Positions 41,481 to 49,928 of a stretch of DNA of 64,000 nucleotides are shown here, in pieces. The stretch is from Carboxylicivirga linearis (GTDB lineage: Bacteria > Bacteroidota > Bacteroidia > Bacteroidales > Marinilabiliaceae): NCBI RefSeq assembly GCF_018271995.1, contig NZ_JAGUCO010000020.1, positions 1 through 64,000 on the forward strand, in the 5' to 3' direction. Numbering within the stretch: position 1 is the first letter of the stretch; every line of letters begins with the position of its first letter. The position numbers were made by a program, and so were the translations under genes. The notes under the pieces were generated by a model. That model saw only the letters and a list, made by a program, of their open reading frames with translations, ran no database searches and had not been told where the DNA came from.

Positions 41481-42380
41481 ATGAGCGAAAAAAACAAACG
41501 ATACGGTGTAATTGGTACAACAGTATTTCATTCTTTACTGTTGTTGTTCTTGATTTTCTTTGGGCTGAAAACGCTGCCTAAAGGAGAAGAGGGGATTTTA
41601 GTGAGCTTTGGAGATACTGTACTAGGACAAGGACCCGAAGAGCCTAAAGAATCTGAGGCTGTTAAACAAGAAAAGGTTACCCCACCACCTACAAAAACAA
41701 CGGAACCCGTTCAACCAGAACCGGAAAAAGAAGATATACAAACACAGGATTATGATGAGGCTCCTGTTGTGAAATCAGAAGCTCAGAAAAAAAAGGAAAA
41801 GGAAGAACAGGAACGTTTGGAGAAGGAACGCAAAGAAAGAGAAGAGCAAGAGCGAATTAGACAGGAAGAACTGGAGAGACAGCGACAAGAGGAGTTGGAA
41901 CGTAAACGCATAGAGGAAGAAGAACGTAAGCGCCAGGAAGAGTTGGATCGTCAAGCTGCTGAAGCGCGCGATAAAGTAAAAGGTGCCTTTGGTAAAGGAA
42001 CTGGTGACAATACTTCGGAAGGTAATACGGGCGGAACAGGTAATCAGGGACAGACAACCGGAGGTAATACCACTAACCGAACAGGATCTGGCTTGGGTAA
42101 CTCGGGTAATGGATTTGATTTAACTGGGCGTAGCCTTATTGGAGGACTTCCAAAACCTACATATAATATTCAGGAAGAAGGAATTGTGGTAGTTGAAATT
42201 ACCGTTGATAGAAATGGGAATGTGATTAATGCAGTTCCTATTTTACGCGGGTCAACAACTCAAAATAACTACCTGCAAAGTAAAGCAATTGAAGCGGCTA
42301 AAAAAGCCAAATTTAATTCCGATAAAGAAGCGGCTGCTTATCAAAAAGGAACCATTACTTATCATTTTGAGTTGGATTAA
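41481..42380 (+). CDS. tonB: TonB-family energy transducer
   Basis: 299 residues: N-terminal membrane anchor (YGVIGTTVFHSLLLLFLIFFGL), Pro/Glu-rich spacer, a long charged coiled coil (about 95-165, repeated EE-R-RQEELERQR units), a Gly/Thr/Asn-rich linker, and a C-terminal TonB domain (IVVVEITVDRNGNVINAVPILRG...YHFEL). It couples ExbB/ExbD to outer-membrane receptors. It differs from classical TonB in having a TolA-like coiled coil, which is frequent in Bacteroidota. It is the last gene of the operon; a hairpin lies about 40 bases downstream. Confidence 0.92.
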   Translation: MSEKNKRYGVIGTTVFHSLLLLFLIFFGLKTLPKGEEGILVSFGDTVLGQGPEEPKESEAVKQEKVTPPPTKTTEPVQPEPEKEDIQTQDYDEAPVVKSEAQKKKEKEEQERLEKERKEREEQERIRQEELERQRQEELERKRIEEEERKRQEELDRQAAEARDKVKGAFGKGTGDNTSEGNTGGTGNQGQTTGGNTTNRTGSGLGNSGNGFDLTGRSLIGGLPKPTYNIQEEGIVVVEITVDRNGNVINAVPILRGSTTQNNYLQSKAIEAAKKAKFNSDKEAAAYQKGTITYHFELD

Positions 42381-42676
42381 CTATAGTTGATTAGTTTTTA
42401 GGCAGTAGTCAGTAGCACTAACCTTCGTTTCCAAACGAAGGGTTGCTATCAAATCAATTCCTATTGATATACAATAAACCGAATTAAGAAATATAAACTA
42501 CTCGATAGAAATCGAGTAGCAGGGATCGAGGAGTAACTCATGTTATTATTCCGTTTTTGTGTTTTATAATTCTAATATCTAAAAGCGAAGCGTTCTAGCT
42601 TCTATTACTTATTACAGATAGAAATCGAGGAGTAGTGATAGAAAAGTCTTGACACTTCGGTCTTGCATTTTGTTAC
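42381..42676. other. Intergenic stretch with hairpins and a repeated block
   Basis: No gene seen. AACCTTCGTTT-cc-AAACGAAGGGTT (42420-42443) is a nearly perfect hairpin without a T-run. CTACTCGAT-agaa-ATCGAGTAG lies at about 42498-42519, and its GATAGAAATCGAG sequence recurs near 42617. A block at about 42567-42608 (TAATTCTAATATCTAAAAG, then CGAAGCGTTCTA) recurs at about 43540-43582 on the other side of the TSUP gene. Confidence 0.5.
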
Positions 42677-43447
42677 TTAAAAAAGCAGATCAAAAATTCC
42701 CAACACTTTCATAGCAGCCAACATAACAGCTCCCAATAAGATGTATCGGATTGGTTTTACCCCAATCTGCTTGGCGTACCGCGATGCAATATATGCTCCT
42801 GAAGCATTTCCGGCAGAAAGAATAAATCCATATAGGTAATTGATTTGACCCGACCAGATAAAAACTACCAAAGCAACAGCTGTGTAGCAAAGCACAATTA
42901 ACACTTTAACTGCATTGGCCTGAATGAGATTGTAGCCTACACCTAATACTAATCCGGCCAGCAGAAAAAAGCCAACACCGGCCTGAATAAAACCTCCATA
43001 GAATCCAATAAAAAAGAAAATAACAAGTTGCCAAAAAGCAGGTCTGCCTTCAATTTGTCCGGCTTGTTCTTTTACCCATTCGGTAGGTTTAAACAGAATC
43101 ACGAAAAACATAACAAACAGTAATCCACCTATAAAATAGTTTAAAGCCTGTTCACTGATATTGATTGAGAACAAAGCTCCGGCTACCGACCCGACCAAAG
43201 CTGGTAGGATAAGATAGAGGTTGCTTTTGTAATCCAGTGTTTTCAGTTTCCTGAAATTTCGAACAGCCACTATATTCTGAATAAATATAGCTATGCGGTT
43301 GGTGGCATTGGCCTGATGTGGACTTAAACCCAGAAACATCAACATGGGCAGCGTTATTAATGAGCCACTTCCGGCAAGTGTGTTGATAAATCCGGCAAAT
43401 AAACCGGCAAGGATTAAAAGAAGAATGTTAAGAGTTGAGATATCCAT
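42677..43447 (-). CDS. TSUP-family permease (TauE/SafE-like)
   Basis: About 256 residues from ATG 43447; ATG 43462 lies five codons upstream. Eight hydrophobic segments in two repeats: LLILAGLFAGFINTLAGSGSLITLPMLMFLGLSP is the typical first repeat, and a second is around VIFFFIGFYGGFIQAGVGFFLLAGLVL. The family exports sulfite, sulfoacetate or other organic anions, or moves thiosulfate; the substrate is not determined here. It stands alone, flanked by two direct repeats of about 40 bases. Confidence 0.88.
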   Translation of the reverse strand: MDISTLNILLLILAGLFAGFINTLAGSGSLITLPMLMFLGLSPHQANATNRIAIFIQNIVAVRNFRKLKTLDYKSNLYLILPALVGSVAGALFSINISEQALNYFIGGLLFVMFFVILFKPTEWVKEQAGQIEGRPAFWQLVIFFFIGFYGGFIQAGVGFFLLAGLVLGVGYNLIQANAVKVLIVLCYTAVALVVFIWSGQINYLYGFILSAGNASGAYIASRYAKQIGVKPIRYILLGAVMLAAMKVLGIFDLLF

Positions 43448-43483
43448 AGGGTAAAAATACATAAAAAGCCCTTAGTGTATAAA

Positions 43484-43530
43484 AAAGAACGGTTCTCTAT
43501 TGCCATAATGGCTATAAAGAACCGTTCTTT
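43484..43530 (-). terminator. Terminator of glyA
   Basis: On the minus strand AAGAACGGTTCT...AGAACCGTTCTT forms a long stem with inner TAGCCATTATGGCAATA pairing, followed by tttttat. It lies 63 bases after the glyA stop. Confidence 0.75.
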
Positions 43531-43593
43531 AATATTGTAAATTCTAATAACTAAAAGCGAAGCGTTCTAACTTCTAATAGCTATCAACTAAAA

Positions 43594-44874
43594 TTACCAT
43601 GCAAACATAGGCTTATCAGCCATCAATGCGTTTACTTTTTTACATACACCGGCAATTACTTCTTCGTTGTCGATATTGGAGATTACTTCGTCGATAAAAT
43701 CAACAATGGTAACCATATCTGCTTCTTTTAAGCCACGTGATGTAATCGCAGAAGTACCAACGCGAATACCCGAAGTGGTAAACGGTGAACGACTATCGAA
43801 TGGCACCATGTTTTTGTTGATGGTGATATCTGCTTTAACCAATGTGTTTTCAACCTGCTTACCTGTAATATCAGGGAATTTAGTTCTCAAGTCGATCAAC
43901 ATCAAATGGTTATCTGTTCCGCCCGAAATAATTTTATATCCTAGTTTGATAAACTGTTCGGCCATGGCCTGAGCATTCTTTTGAACCTGCTCGATGTAAA
44001 CACCATAATCGTCAGATAAAGCTTCACCAAAAGCAACTGCTTTAGCTGCAATTACGTGCTCCAATGGTCCACCTTGTTGACCAGGGAAAACAGCAAAATC
44101 CAAAACAGCGCTCATCATCTTGGTTTCGCCCTTTGGAGTTTTAATACCGAATGGGTTTTCGTAATCTTTACCCATCAAAATCATACCACCGCGAGGTCCG
44201 CGAAGCGTTTTATGAGTAGTGGTTGTAACAATGTGGCAATGTTCAACCGGGTTATTCAATTTACCTTTGGCAATTAAACCAGCAGGGTGAGCCATGTCGC
44301 AAAGTAATAAAGCACCAATTTCATCAGCCAAACGACGCATACGGGCGTAATCCCACTCGCGCGAATAAGCTGATGCACCGGCAATAATCATTTTAGGTTT
44401 TTGCTCACGAGCCAATGTTTCCATCTCGTCGTAATCAACCAAACCAGTATCTTCTTTTACGTGGTACGAAATAGCGTGGTAAGTAACACCTGAAAAGTTA
44501 ACAGGCGAACCATGTGTAAGGTGACCACCATGAGCCAAATCCAATCCCATAAAAGTATCACCTGGCTTCAAACAGGCAAAAAATACGGCAGCATTAGCTT
44601 GTGCCCCCGAGTGTGGTTGAACGTTGGCATACTCAGCTCCAAAAAGTTCGCAGGCACGGTCAATGGCCAGTTGCTCTGTTTGGTCTACTACCTGGCAGCC
44701 TCCGTAATAACGTTTGCCCGGATATCCTTCGGCGTATTTGTTGGTTAAACAAGAGCCTTGGGCTTCCATTACTTGTTCACTTACAAAGTTTTCGGAAGCA
44801 ATTAATTCAATACCGTTTTTTTGACGATCATATTCTTTGTTGATCAGGTCAAAGATGACTGTATCTCTCTTCAT
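43594..44874 (-). CDS. glyA: Serine hydroxymethyltransferase
   Basis: A 426-residue PLP enzyme converting serine plus tetrahydrofolate to glycine plus methylene-tetrahydrofolate. Visible are [34 protein letters not shown], the PLP lysine in [17 protein letters not shown] (about 227), and the C-terminal [20 protein letters not shown]. Complete and normal length. TAAATTTG at 44975-44982 (minus strand) is a perfect -7 element, giving a 5' untranslated region of about 95 bases; no riboswitch was recognised in it. Confidence 0.98.
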   Translation of the reverse strand: MKRDTVIFDLINKEYDRQKNGIELIASENFVSEQVMEAQGSCLTNKYAEGYPGKRYYGGCQVVDQTEQLAIDRACELFGAEYANVQPHSGAQANAAVFFACLKPGDTFMGLDLAHGGHLTHGSPVNFSGVTYHAISYHVKEDTGLVDYDEMETLAREQKPKMIIAGASAYSREWDYARMRRLADEIGALLLCDMAHPAGLIAKGKLNNPVEHCHIVTTTTHKTLRGPRGGMILMGKDYENPFGIKTPKGETKMMSAVLDFAVFPGQQGGPLEHVIAAKAVAFGEALSDDYGVYIEQVQKNAQAMAEQFIKLGYKIISGGTDNHLMLIDLRTKFPDITGKQVENTLVKADITINKNMVPFDSRSPFTTSGIRVGTSAITSRGLKEADMVTIVDFIDEVISNIDNEEVIAGVCKKVNALMADKPMFAW

Positions 44875-44974
44875 TTGTTTGTAATTAGTTTTTAACCCAT
44901 TCCAATTGGTTGATAAATAACCAATATTTGGAGCAATGGCCTATATGTTTTACTACTTATTCATCACGAGTCCA

Positions 44975-44982
44975 CAAATTTA
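44975..44982 (-). promoter_or_regulatory. -7 promoter element of glyA
   Basis: On the minus strand TAAATTTG matches TAnnTTTG exactly. The -33 region is T-rich but lacks a clear TTTG. Confidence 0.45.
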
Positions 44983-45103
44983 CGGAACTAATTGATATAA
45001 AAAAGTAAAGCAGTTTATAAGTTTTATGGTATTTTAAAAATGAGAAAATACACAATTGATAAAACTCACATTTTTACTAGCTTTACATTTCAAACTTAAG
45101 TTT

Positions 45104-45439
45104 ATGGATGCAAATAATGTTACTTTGTTTTTGGCTCAGAATAGCAGTCGTTTTCCGGTAGAGTCGTTGCCAATAATTAAGAAGAAGCTGGAAGAAATTG
45201 ATGAGCAACGTTTTTTTCTGGCAAGCACACAAGAGTATCGCGATCCAATAGTTGTTTTAATCGTCTCTATCCTTTTTGGTAGTTTAGGCGTTGATCGATT
45301 TCTGATTGGTCAAACCGGATTAGGAGTTGCCAAGTTATTAACCTGTGGTGGTCTTCTTTTTTGGATGGTAGTGGACTGGTTTATTATAATGGATGCCGCA
45401 AGAGAAAGTAATTTAGAGAAATTCTTACGAGTTGTTTAA
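45104..45439 (+). CDS. TM2-domain membrane protein
   Basis: 111 residues from ATG 45104; an in-frame TTG at 45056 gives an extension without family support. The N-terminal half is soluble and helical (VTLFLAQNSSRFPVESLPIIKKKLEE). The C-terminal TM2 domain has two helices joined by the conserved FGSLGVDRFLIGQTGLGVAKLL turn (G-x-DRF). TM2 proteins are of unclear function. The frame overlaps the following DUF2752 gene by 8 bases, and the two form a common Bacteroidota pair. Confidence 0.85.
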   Translation: MDANNVTLFLAQNSSRFPVESLPIIKKKLEEIDEQRFFLASTQEYRDPIVVLIVSILFGSLGVDRFLIGQTGLGVAKLLTCGGLLFWMVVDWFIIMDAARESNLEKFLRVV

Positions 45440-45824
45440 TCGGAAGCGACGGTTTAGTATTGCTATAATTGGGGTGATTATACTCGGGTATGGTTACCTT
45501 CTTTTACCTTCTTTTCCCGATGCAAAAAACACTATCTGTGCTTTTAAAAAAATAACCACTATTCCATGTCCGGGTTGTGGAATGGGCCGCAGTACATGGT
45601 CTTTACTGCGCGGGCATGTTGCACAATCACTTTTTTATCATCCTTTGGGTATTGTTTTTAATCTTTTTATGATAGCTGCTGTTTTGCAGGCTGCGATTGA
45701 TGTGTTTAAGAATGATGATAAGCTTATCCGAATACTGAAAAAGCCCTGGCCCACTTGGGGCATTATTTTGTTTGTGGTTGTAATTCTGTTAGTATGGGCA
45801 CGAAATATCTGGGTAGGGTTGTAA
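45432..45824 (+). CDS. DUF2752 membrane protein
   Basis: 130 residues with three hydrophobic segments and the family motif IPCPGCGMGRSTWSLLRGHVAQSLFYHPLG (C-P-x-C-G-M-x-R-S). The start is TTG 45432, overlapping the TM2 gene, so it is coupled to it. Function is unknown; the two close cysteines could bind a metal or form a disulfide. Typical length. Confidence 0.85.
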   Translation: MFNRKRRFSIAIIGVIILGYGYLLLPSFPDAKNTICAFKKITTIPCPGCGMGRSTWSLLRGHVAQSLFYHPLGIVFNLFMIAAVLQAAIDVFKNDDKLIRILKKPWPTWGIILFVVVILLVWARNIWVGL

Positions 45825-45919
45825 GGATTTATGATGTAAAGATGTATGATGTTTATCTATGGATCTATTACTCTAAAAACCTTTTTACTTTTGCCTTTGC
45901 ACTTTTACCTTGAGATTCT

Positions 45920-47698
45920 CTATTCATCTGAGAAGTGAATCAAAACACGACGATATACTGAGAAAATTTTTGATTTAGAAACAAATCCCAAATAACGACC
46001 GTTTTCAACTACCGGCAGGTTCCATGCACCCGTTTCCTCAAACTTCTTCATTACGTTATCCATGTTCTCGTCATGCTCAATGATGGCTGGAGGCATTTCC
46101 ATTAATTCTTCAACCGTTGTTTCGTTGTATAAATCATGATTAAAGATGATACCACGTATTTCGGCCAGTAAAATAACACCCTGCAATTGATCAGCATGAT
46201 CCACCACCGGAAAGATATTACGTTTTGATGATGATACTACTTTGGTAAAATCACCTAAGGTCATCTCAGGATAAACAGTTTTAAACTCAGTTTCTAAAAC
46301 TTTATCCAAGCGCATCATGGTTAATACAGCCTTGTCTTTGTGGTGAGTAATTAATTCTCCTTTAGCAGCAAGACGTTTGGTATAGATTGAGTGTGGCTCG
46401 AAATACATGATGGTCAGATAGGCAATGGTTGAAGTGATCATCAAAGGTATAAATAAACCATAACCATTGGTAATTTCTGCAATCAGGAAGATAGCGGTTA
46501 AAGGAGCATGCATGACGCCAGCCATCAAGCCGGCCATACCTACAAGTGTAAAATGCGACGTAGGAAGATTTACGAAACCTAAGGTATTGGCTAATCGTGC
46601 AAAGAAATATCCGGTAACTCCGCCCATGAATAATGTTGGTGCAAAAATACCACCAATACCACCACTACCCGTTGTAACAGCCGTAGCAAATACTTTAAAA
46701 ATAATTAGTAGTGCCAGAAAAACAAGTATTGTCCATATGTTATCATGAAAGGCATAGAAAAGACTCTCGTTAAGAACCTCGTTGCTGTTTCCATTTAATA
46801 GCTCTGTAATAGTATGATATCCTTCACCGTATAAAGGAGGAAATAAGAAAATAAGGAAACTTAATACAACACCTCCTGCTATCCATTTGGCAAAAGGGTT
46901 TTTTATCACTCCCAAATGTTTTTCAACCCACATTACTCCGCGGGTGAAATATAACGATACAAATCCTCCAATTATACCTAATCCAACATAGTAAGGTATG
47001 TTATTAAGAAGAAAAGGTGCTTCCAGTGCAAAGGTGAACTCAACTTCTTTACCCAAAAAGAAGTATGCAACTGTTGCTGATGTAACAGCTGAAATAAGAA
47101 GTGGCACTATGGAAGCCATGGTCAAATCCAGCATTAGTACTTCCAGAGTAAAAACCAATCCGGCAATAGGTGCTTTAAAGATACCAGCAATAGCACCGGC
47201 AGACCCACATCCAACTAACAGAACAATGGTTTTAGTATTCATCCTGAAGATTCTACCCAAAGTAGAACCAATAGAAGCACCGGTTAGTACAATTGGGGCC
47301 TCGGCTCCAACAGATCCTCCAAAACCAATAGTGAACGAACTGGTTAGAATAGAGGAGTAGTTGTTATGAGGTTTGATATGGCCGCCTCGTTTTGAAATGG
47401 CGTACAGAATTTTACTAACTCCATGCCCCAGGCCATCTTTAATTACGTATTTAACTATGATAATGGTAATCAATATACCTATAATCGGATATGCCAGGAA
47501 TAGGTAATTCTGATGTGCTACCTTAAAATTGTGCGTTAAGAAGGTTTGAATAAAATGAATAGCATTTTTTAATATCACTGCAGCCAGCCCACTAAAAATA
47601 CCCACCAATAAACTAAGAATTAAAATAAACTGTTTTTGATTGATATTCTTTACTCTCCAAACCAGAAATTGCCCTAATAATTGATTGACCTTCTTCAT
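45920..47698 (-). CDS. ClC-type chloride channel/antiporter with CBS pair (paralogue 1)
   Basis: 592 residues: ClC membrane domain (about 1-430) and a C-terminal CBS pair (about 445-580). Pore signatures are visible: VIKDGLGHGVSKI region, GSVGAEAPIVLTGASIGS (gating Glu kept, but the usual GxEGP reads GAEAP), GGIGGIFAPTLFMGG, and LVGMAGLMAGVMHAPLTAIFL. The gating glutamate suggests proton-coupled or gated anion transport. A close paralogue lies at 49929-51704 on the same strand with two unrelated genes between. It is probably monocistronic. Confidence 0.92.
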   Translation of the reverse strand: MKKVNQLLGQFLVWRVKNINQKQFILILSLLVGIFSGLAAVILKNAIHFIQTFLTHNFKVAHQNYLFLAYPIIGILITIIIVKYVIKDGLGHGVSKILYAISKRGGHIKPHNNYSSILTSSFTIGFGGSVGAEAPIVLTGASIGSTLGRIFRMNTKTIVLLVGCGSAGAIAGIFKAPIAGLVFTLEVLMLDLTMASIVPLLISAVTSATVAYFFLGKEVEFTFALEAPFLLNNIPYYVGLGIIGGFVSLYFTRGVMWVEKHLGVIKNPFAKWIAGGVVLSFLIFLFPPLYGEGYHTITELLNGNSNEVLNESLFYAFHDNIWTILVFLALLIIFKVFATAVTTGSGGIGGIFAPTLFMGGVTGYFFARLANTLGFVNLPTSHFTLVGMAGLMAGVMHAPLTAIFLIAEITNGYGLFIPLMITSTIAYLTIMYFEPHSIYTKRLAAKGELITHHKDKAVLTMMRLDKVLETEFKTVYPEMTLGDFTKVVSSSKRNIFPVVDHADQLQGVILLAEIRGIIFNHDLYNETTVEELMEMPPAIIEHDENMDNVMKKFEETGAWNLPVVENGRYLGFVSKSKIFSVYRRVLIHFSDE

Positions 47699-47813
47699 AA
47701 TGGCCGCAAAAGTAATACAAATAAAGTGTAGTGCAATTAACTACAAAAAATTGTTGGCAATTTTATTAATCTAATAATAAGGTTTTAAGTTGGTTGAGAC
47801 TTGTTATAAAGAA

Positions 47814-48380
47814 TTAATCCATTTTGGGTTCTATCTCAGCCCAGTTTTCTTTACGTGCTATCCGGCTAACCTGCATTTCACTTACGCAAAATAGTTTGGC
47901 AATAAGGTTTTGCTTTACGCCTTTTTCAAGCATGCCCTTGATAACAGCAACATCATGAGTACTAAGCTTTGAACTTGTTACCACTTTCCCGGCTTTCTTA
48001 CGCGCTTCCTGCAAAACTTTATGCATGCGTTTGTAGCTTTCTTCTTTGGTAACCCATTTAAGATTAGTGAAGTAATTGTTTTGTTTGTTCCAATCTAAAT
48101 GGATAACCACATCCTGATCAGGACTTGTTTTATCAACAAAATATTCAGCGGTTAGCTTATGAACCAAATACGATTTCTTTTTTCCATTTACACGTAAACT
48201 AACATTGTAGAAGCCCTTTATATTACCCAACTTCACAATTCGTCCATTTTCTTTATCGTAGCAATAACTCTTTATCCGTCCGTAGTTACTTATTTCATAT
48301 TTTTTGTCAGTGAACGTGAGTTGTTCCCATGACTCATCATCTATTTTACGAAGTTTGCGAGTGTTTTGTGTCGGTTTCAT
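47814..48380 (-). CDS. NUMOD4/HNH-like protein with C-terminal helix-turn-helix
   Basis: 188 residues from ATG 48380 (TTG 48407 is possible). The N-terminal NUMOD4 motif (WEQLTFTDKKYEISNYGRIKSY, about 18-40) precedes an HNH-type zone (VIHLDWNKQNNYFTNLKWVTKEES). There the usual HHxDxNxxNN has only the second His. A C-terminal region (STHDVAVIKGMLEKGVKQNLIAKLFCVSEMQVSRIARKENW) is a NUMOD-type or resolvase-like helix-turn-helix. Homing-endonuclease relatives share this layout, but the gene does not interrupt another gene, so it may be a domesticated DNA-binding protein. Nuclease activity is doubtful. Confidence 0.72.
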   Translation of the reverse strand: MKPTQNTRKLRKIDDESWEQLTFTDKKYEISNYGRIKSYCYDKENGRIVKLGNIKGFYNVSLRVNGKKKSYLVHKLTAEYFVDKTSPDQDVVIHLDWNKQNNYFTNLKWVTKEESYKRMHKVLQEARKKAGKVVTSSKLSTHDVAVIKGMLEKGVKQNLIAKLFCVSEMQVSRIARKENWAEIEPKMD

Positions 48381-48630
48381 ATATAGTATTAGGTTAGTGT
48401 TAGCCAATTAACTTATTTCGAGAAATGTCTAATAATTTAAAAGGCAGGGATTTTGAGAAATATTCCTGCTAACTGTTTATAAGTAACAGCAAAAGTATGA
48501 AAAAGCCTAAATCAATGCAATGTTATACTGTAGTTTAATACTGTTAAAAAAAGTTAAGCTTTTACTTATCTTTAACTGTTGCGTCCAATAATACTATAAC
48601 GCGGTTTTATCCATTTTAATATCTTTGCCG

Positions 48631-48798
48631 ATGAAAAAAATATAACATACTTAGAATTGATCGTGCTGATTTAGCTGTTTATCCATTTATAGATGGTTAT
48701 GAGATTGAATTTAAGAAAGTAATGAGCGTGATTGTACAACATACTTCCATAAGGATGTTGAAGAGTTGAAGGATTGCTTGAGTAATGGAAAGAAATAG
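48631..48798 (+). pseudogene. Frameshifted small gene (about 55 codons) before the dihydrouridine synthase gene
   Basis: ATG at 48631 is followed by a run of seven A and a stop. With six A, the frame reads on as MKKYNILRIDRADLAVYP, continues through FIDGYEIEFKK, and after one missing base near 48718 gives NERDCTTYFHKDVEELKDC and LSNGKK before TAG at 48796-48798. Two compensated frameshifts in protein-like sequence suggest a decayed gene; a sequencing error in the A-run is possible for the first. TATCTTTG at 48620-48627 is a perfect -7 element just upstream. The family is not recognised. Confidence 0.45.
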
Positions 48799-48799
48799 A

Positions 48800-49825
48800 A
48801 TGAATAAGGCCATAAAAACAGGGAAAGAGAATTATTGGAGTTCAATAAAAGAATCGATATGGGCTTTGGCTCCCATGGAGGATGTTACGGATACTGTTTT
48901 TCGTGAGGTTGTTTTGCGTTTAAGTAAACCAGGGCATGTGCACTTGCTTTTTAGTGAATTTTTATCAACCGATGGATTTTGTCATCCGGTTGGAAAAGAA
49001 AAGGTTTTGCATCGCTTTCATATTAATCCGGAAGAACAGGAACTGGCCCGTAAGATGAATGTGAAGCTGGTAGCTCAGATTTGGGGAACTGATCCTGAAA
49101 AGTTTTATCAAACAGCTAAATATATTGCAGAGGAGACCGAATTTGACGGTATTGATATCAATATGGGCTGCCCGATGAAGAATATCATCAAAAAAGGTGC
49201 TTGTTCTGCCTTAATTAATACGCCGGATCTGGCACGCGAAATCATTACTGCAACCAAAGAAGCATCAGATTTGCCACTGAGTGTTAAAACACGAGTTGGT
49301 TTTAAGTCAGTAGTTACTGAATCGTGGATTAGTACTTTGCTTCAGTCAGAGATAGATGCACTGATTGTACATGGTCGAATTCAGAAAATGATGTCGGAAG
49401 GAGAAGCCAATTGGAATGAGATTGCAAAAGCTGTTCAGTTGCGTAATGAGATTAACCCTAAAATTAAACTTCTGGGTAATGGTGATGTGATGTCAGTTGC
49501 TGAGTCGGAACAAAAAGTAAAAGAGTTTGGTGTAGACGGAGTAATGGTGGGGCGCGGAATTTTCCATAATCCATGGATCTACCATCCGGGACATGAACCA
49601 GACATGGAAGAGCGTTTGAAGGCTTTGTTGCTGCATGCCAGATTATATTCCAAAACCTGGACGGGAGAAAAGAACTGGTCGATATTGAAACGATTCTTTA
49701 AAATATATACCAACAGTTTTAAAGGAGCGGCCCATTTACGAGCTCAATTAATGGAAACACATGGGGTTGATGAAGTAGAATCTATTGTGAAAGCTTTTAA
49801 AGAGGATGTGAAAAGACGTGAATAG
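48800..49825 (+). CDS. dus: tRNA-dihydrouridine synthase
   Basis: About 341 residues. The frame has ATG at 48785 and 48800; the later one avoids overlap with the decayed gene and is preferred. It is an FMN-dependent enzyme reducing uridine in tRNA D-loops. Visible are LAPMEDVTDTVFR, the MGCPMKNIIKKGACSALI segment with the catalytic-region cysteine, LSVKTRVGF, ALIVHGRIQKMMSEGEANW, and LLGNGDVMS...VDGVMVGRGIFHNPW. The N-terminal 25 residues are not conserved-looking. Subtype (DusA/B/C) is not assigned. Confidence 0.92.
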   Translation: MNKAIKTGKENYWSSIKESIWALAPMEDVTDTVFREVVLRLSKPGHVHLLFSEFLSTDGFCHPVGKEKVLHRFHINPEEQELARKMNVKLVAQIWGTDPEKFYQTAKYIAEETEFDGIDINMGCPMKNIIKKGACSALINTPDLAREIITATKEASDLPLSVKTRVGFKSVVTESWISTLLQSEIDALIVHGRIQKMMSEGEANWNEIAKAVQLRNEINPKIKLLGNGDVMSVAESEQKVKEFGVDGVMVGRGIFHNPWIYHPGHEPDMEERLKALLLHARLYSKTWTGEKNWSILKRFFKIYTNSFKGAAHLRAQLMETHGVDEVESIVKAFKEDVKRRE

Positions 49826-49928
49826 GAAGCTGAAAAGGAATAGAATGCAATTGCTGCAAAAACTAATAGATTAAACAAAAAAGCATCCTGTCAAAAAGTC
49901 TATATTCTGACGGTCTATAATTCTTATT

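Noticed and set aside
42420-42443. Intrinsic terminator after tonB
   Set aside because: Good stem but no T-run, so described only as a hairpin.
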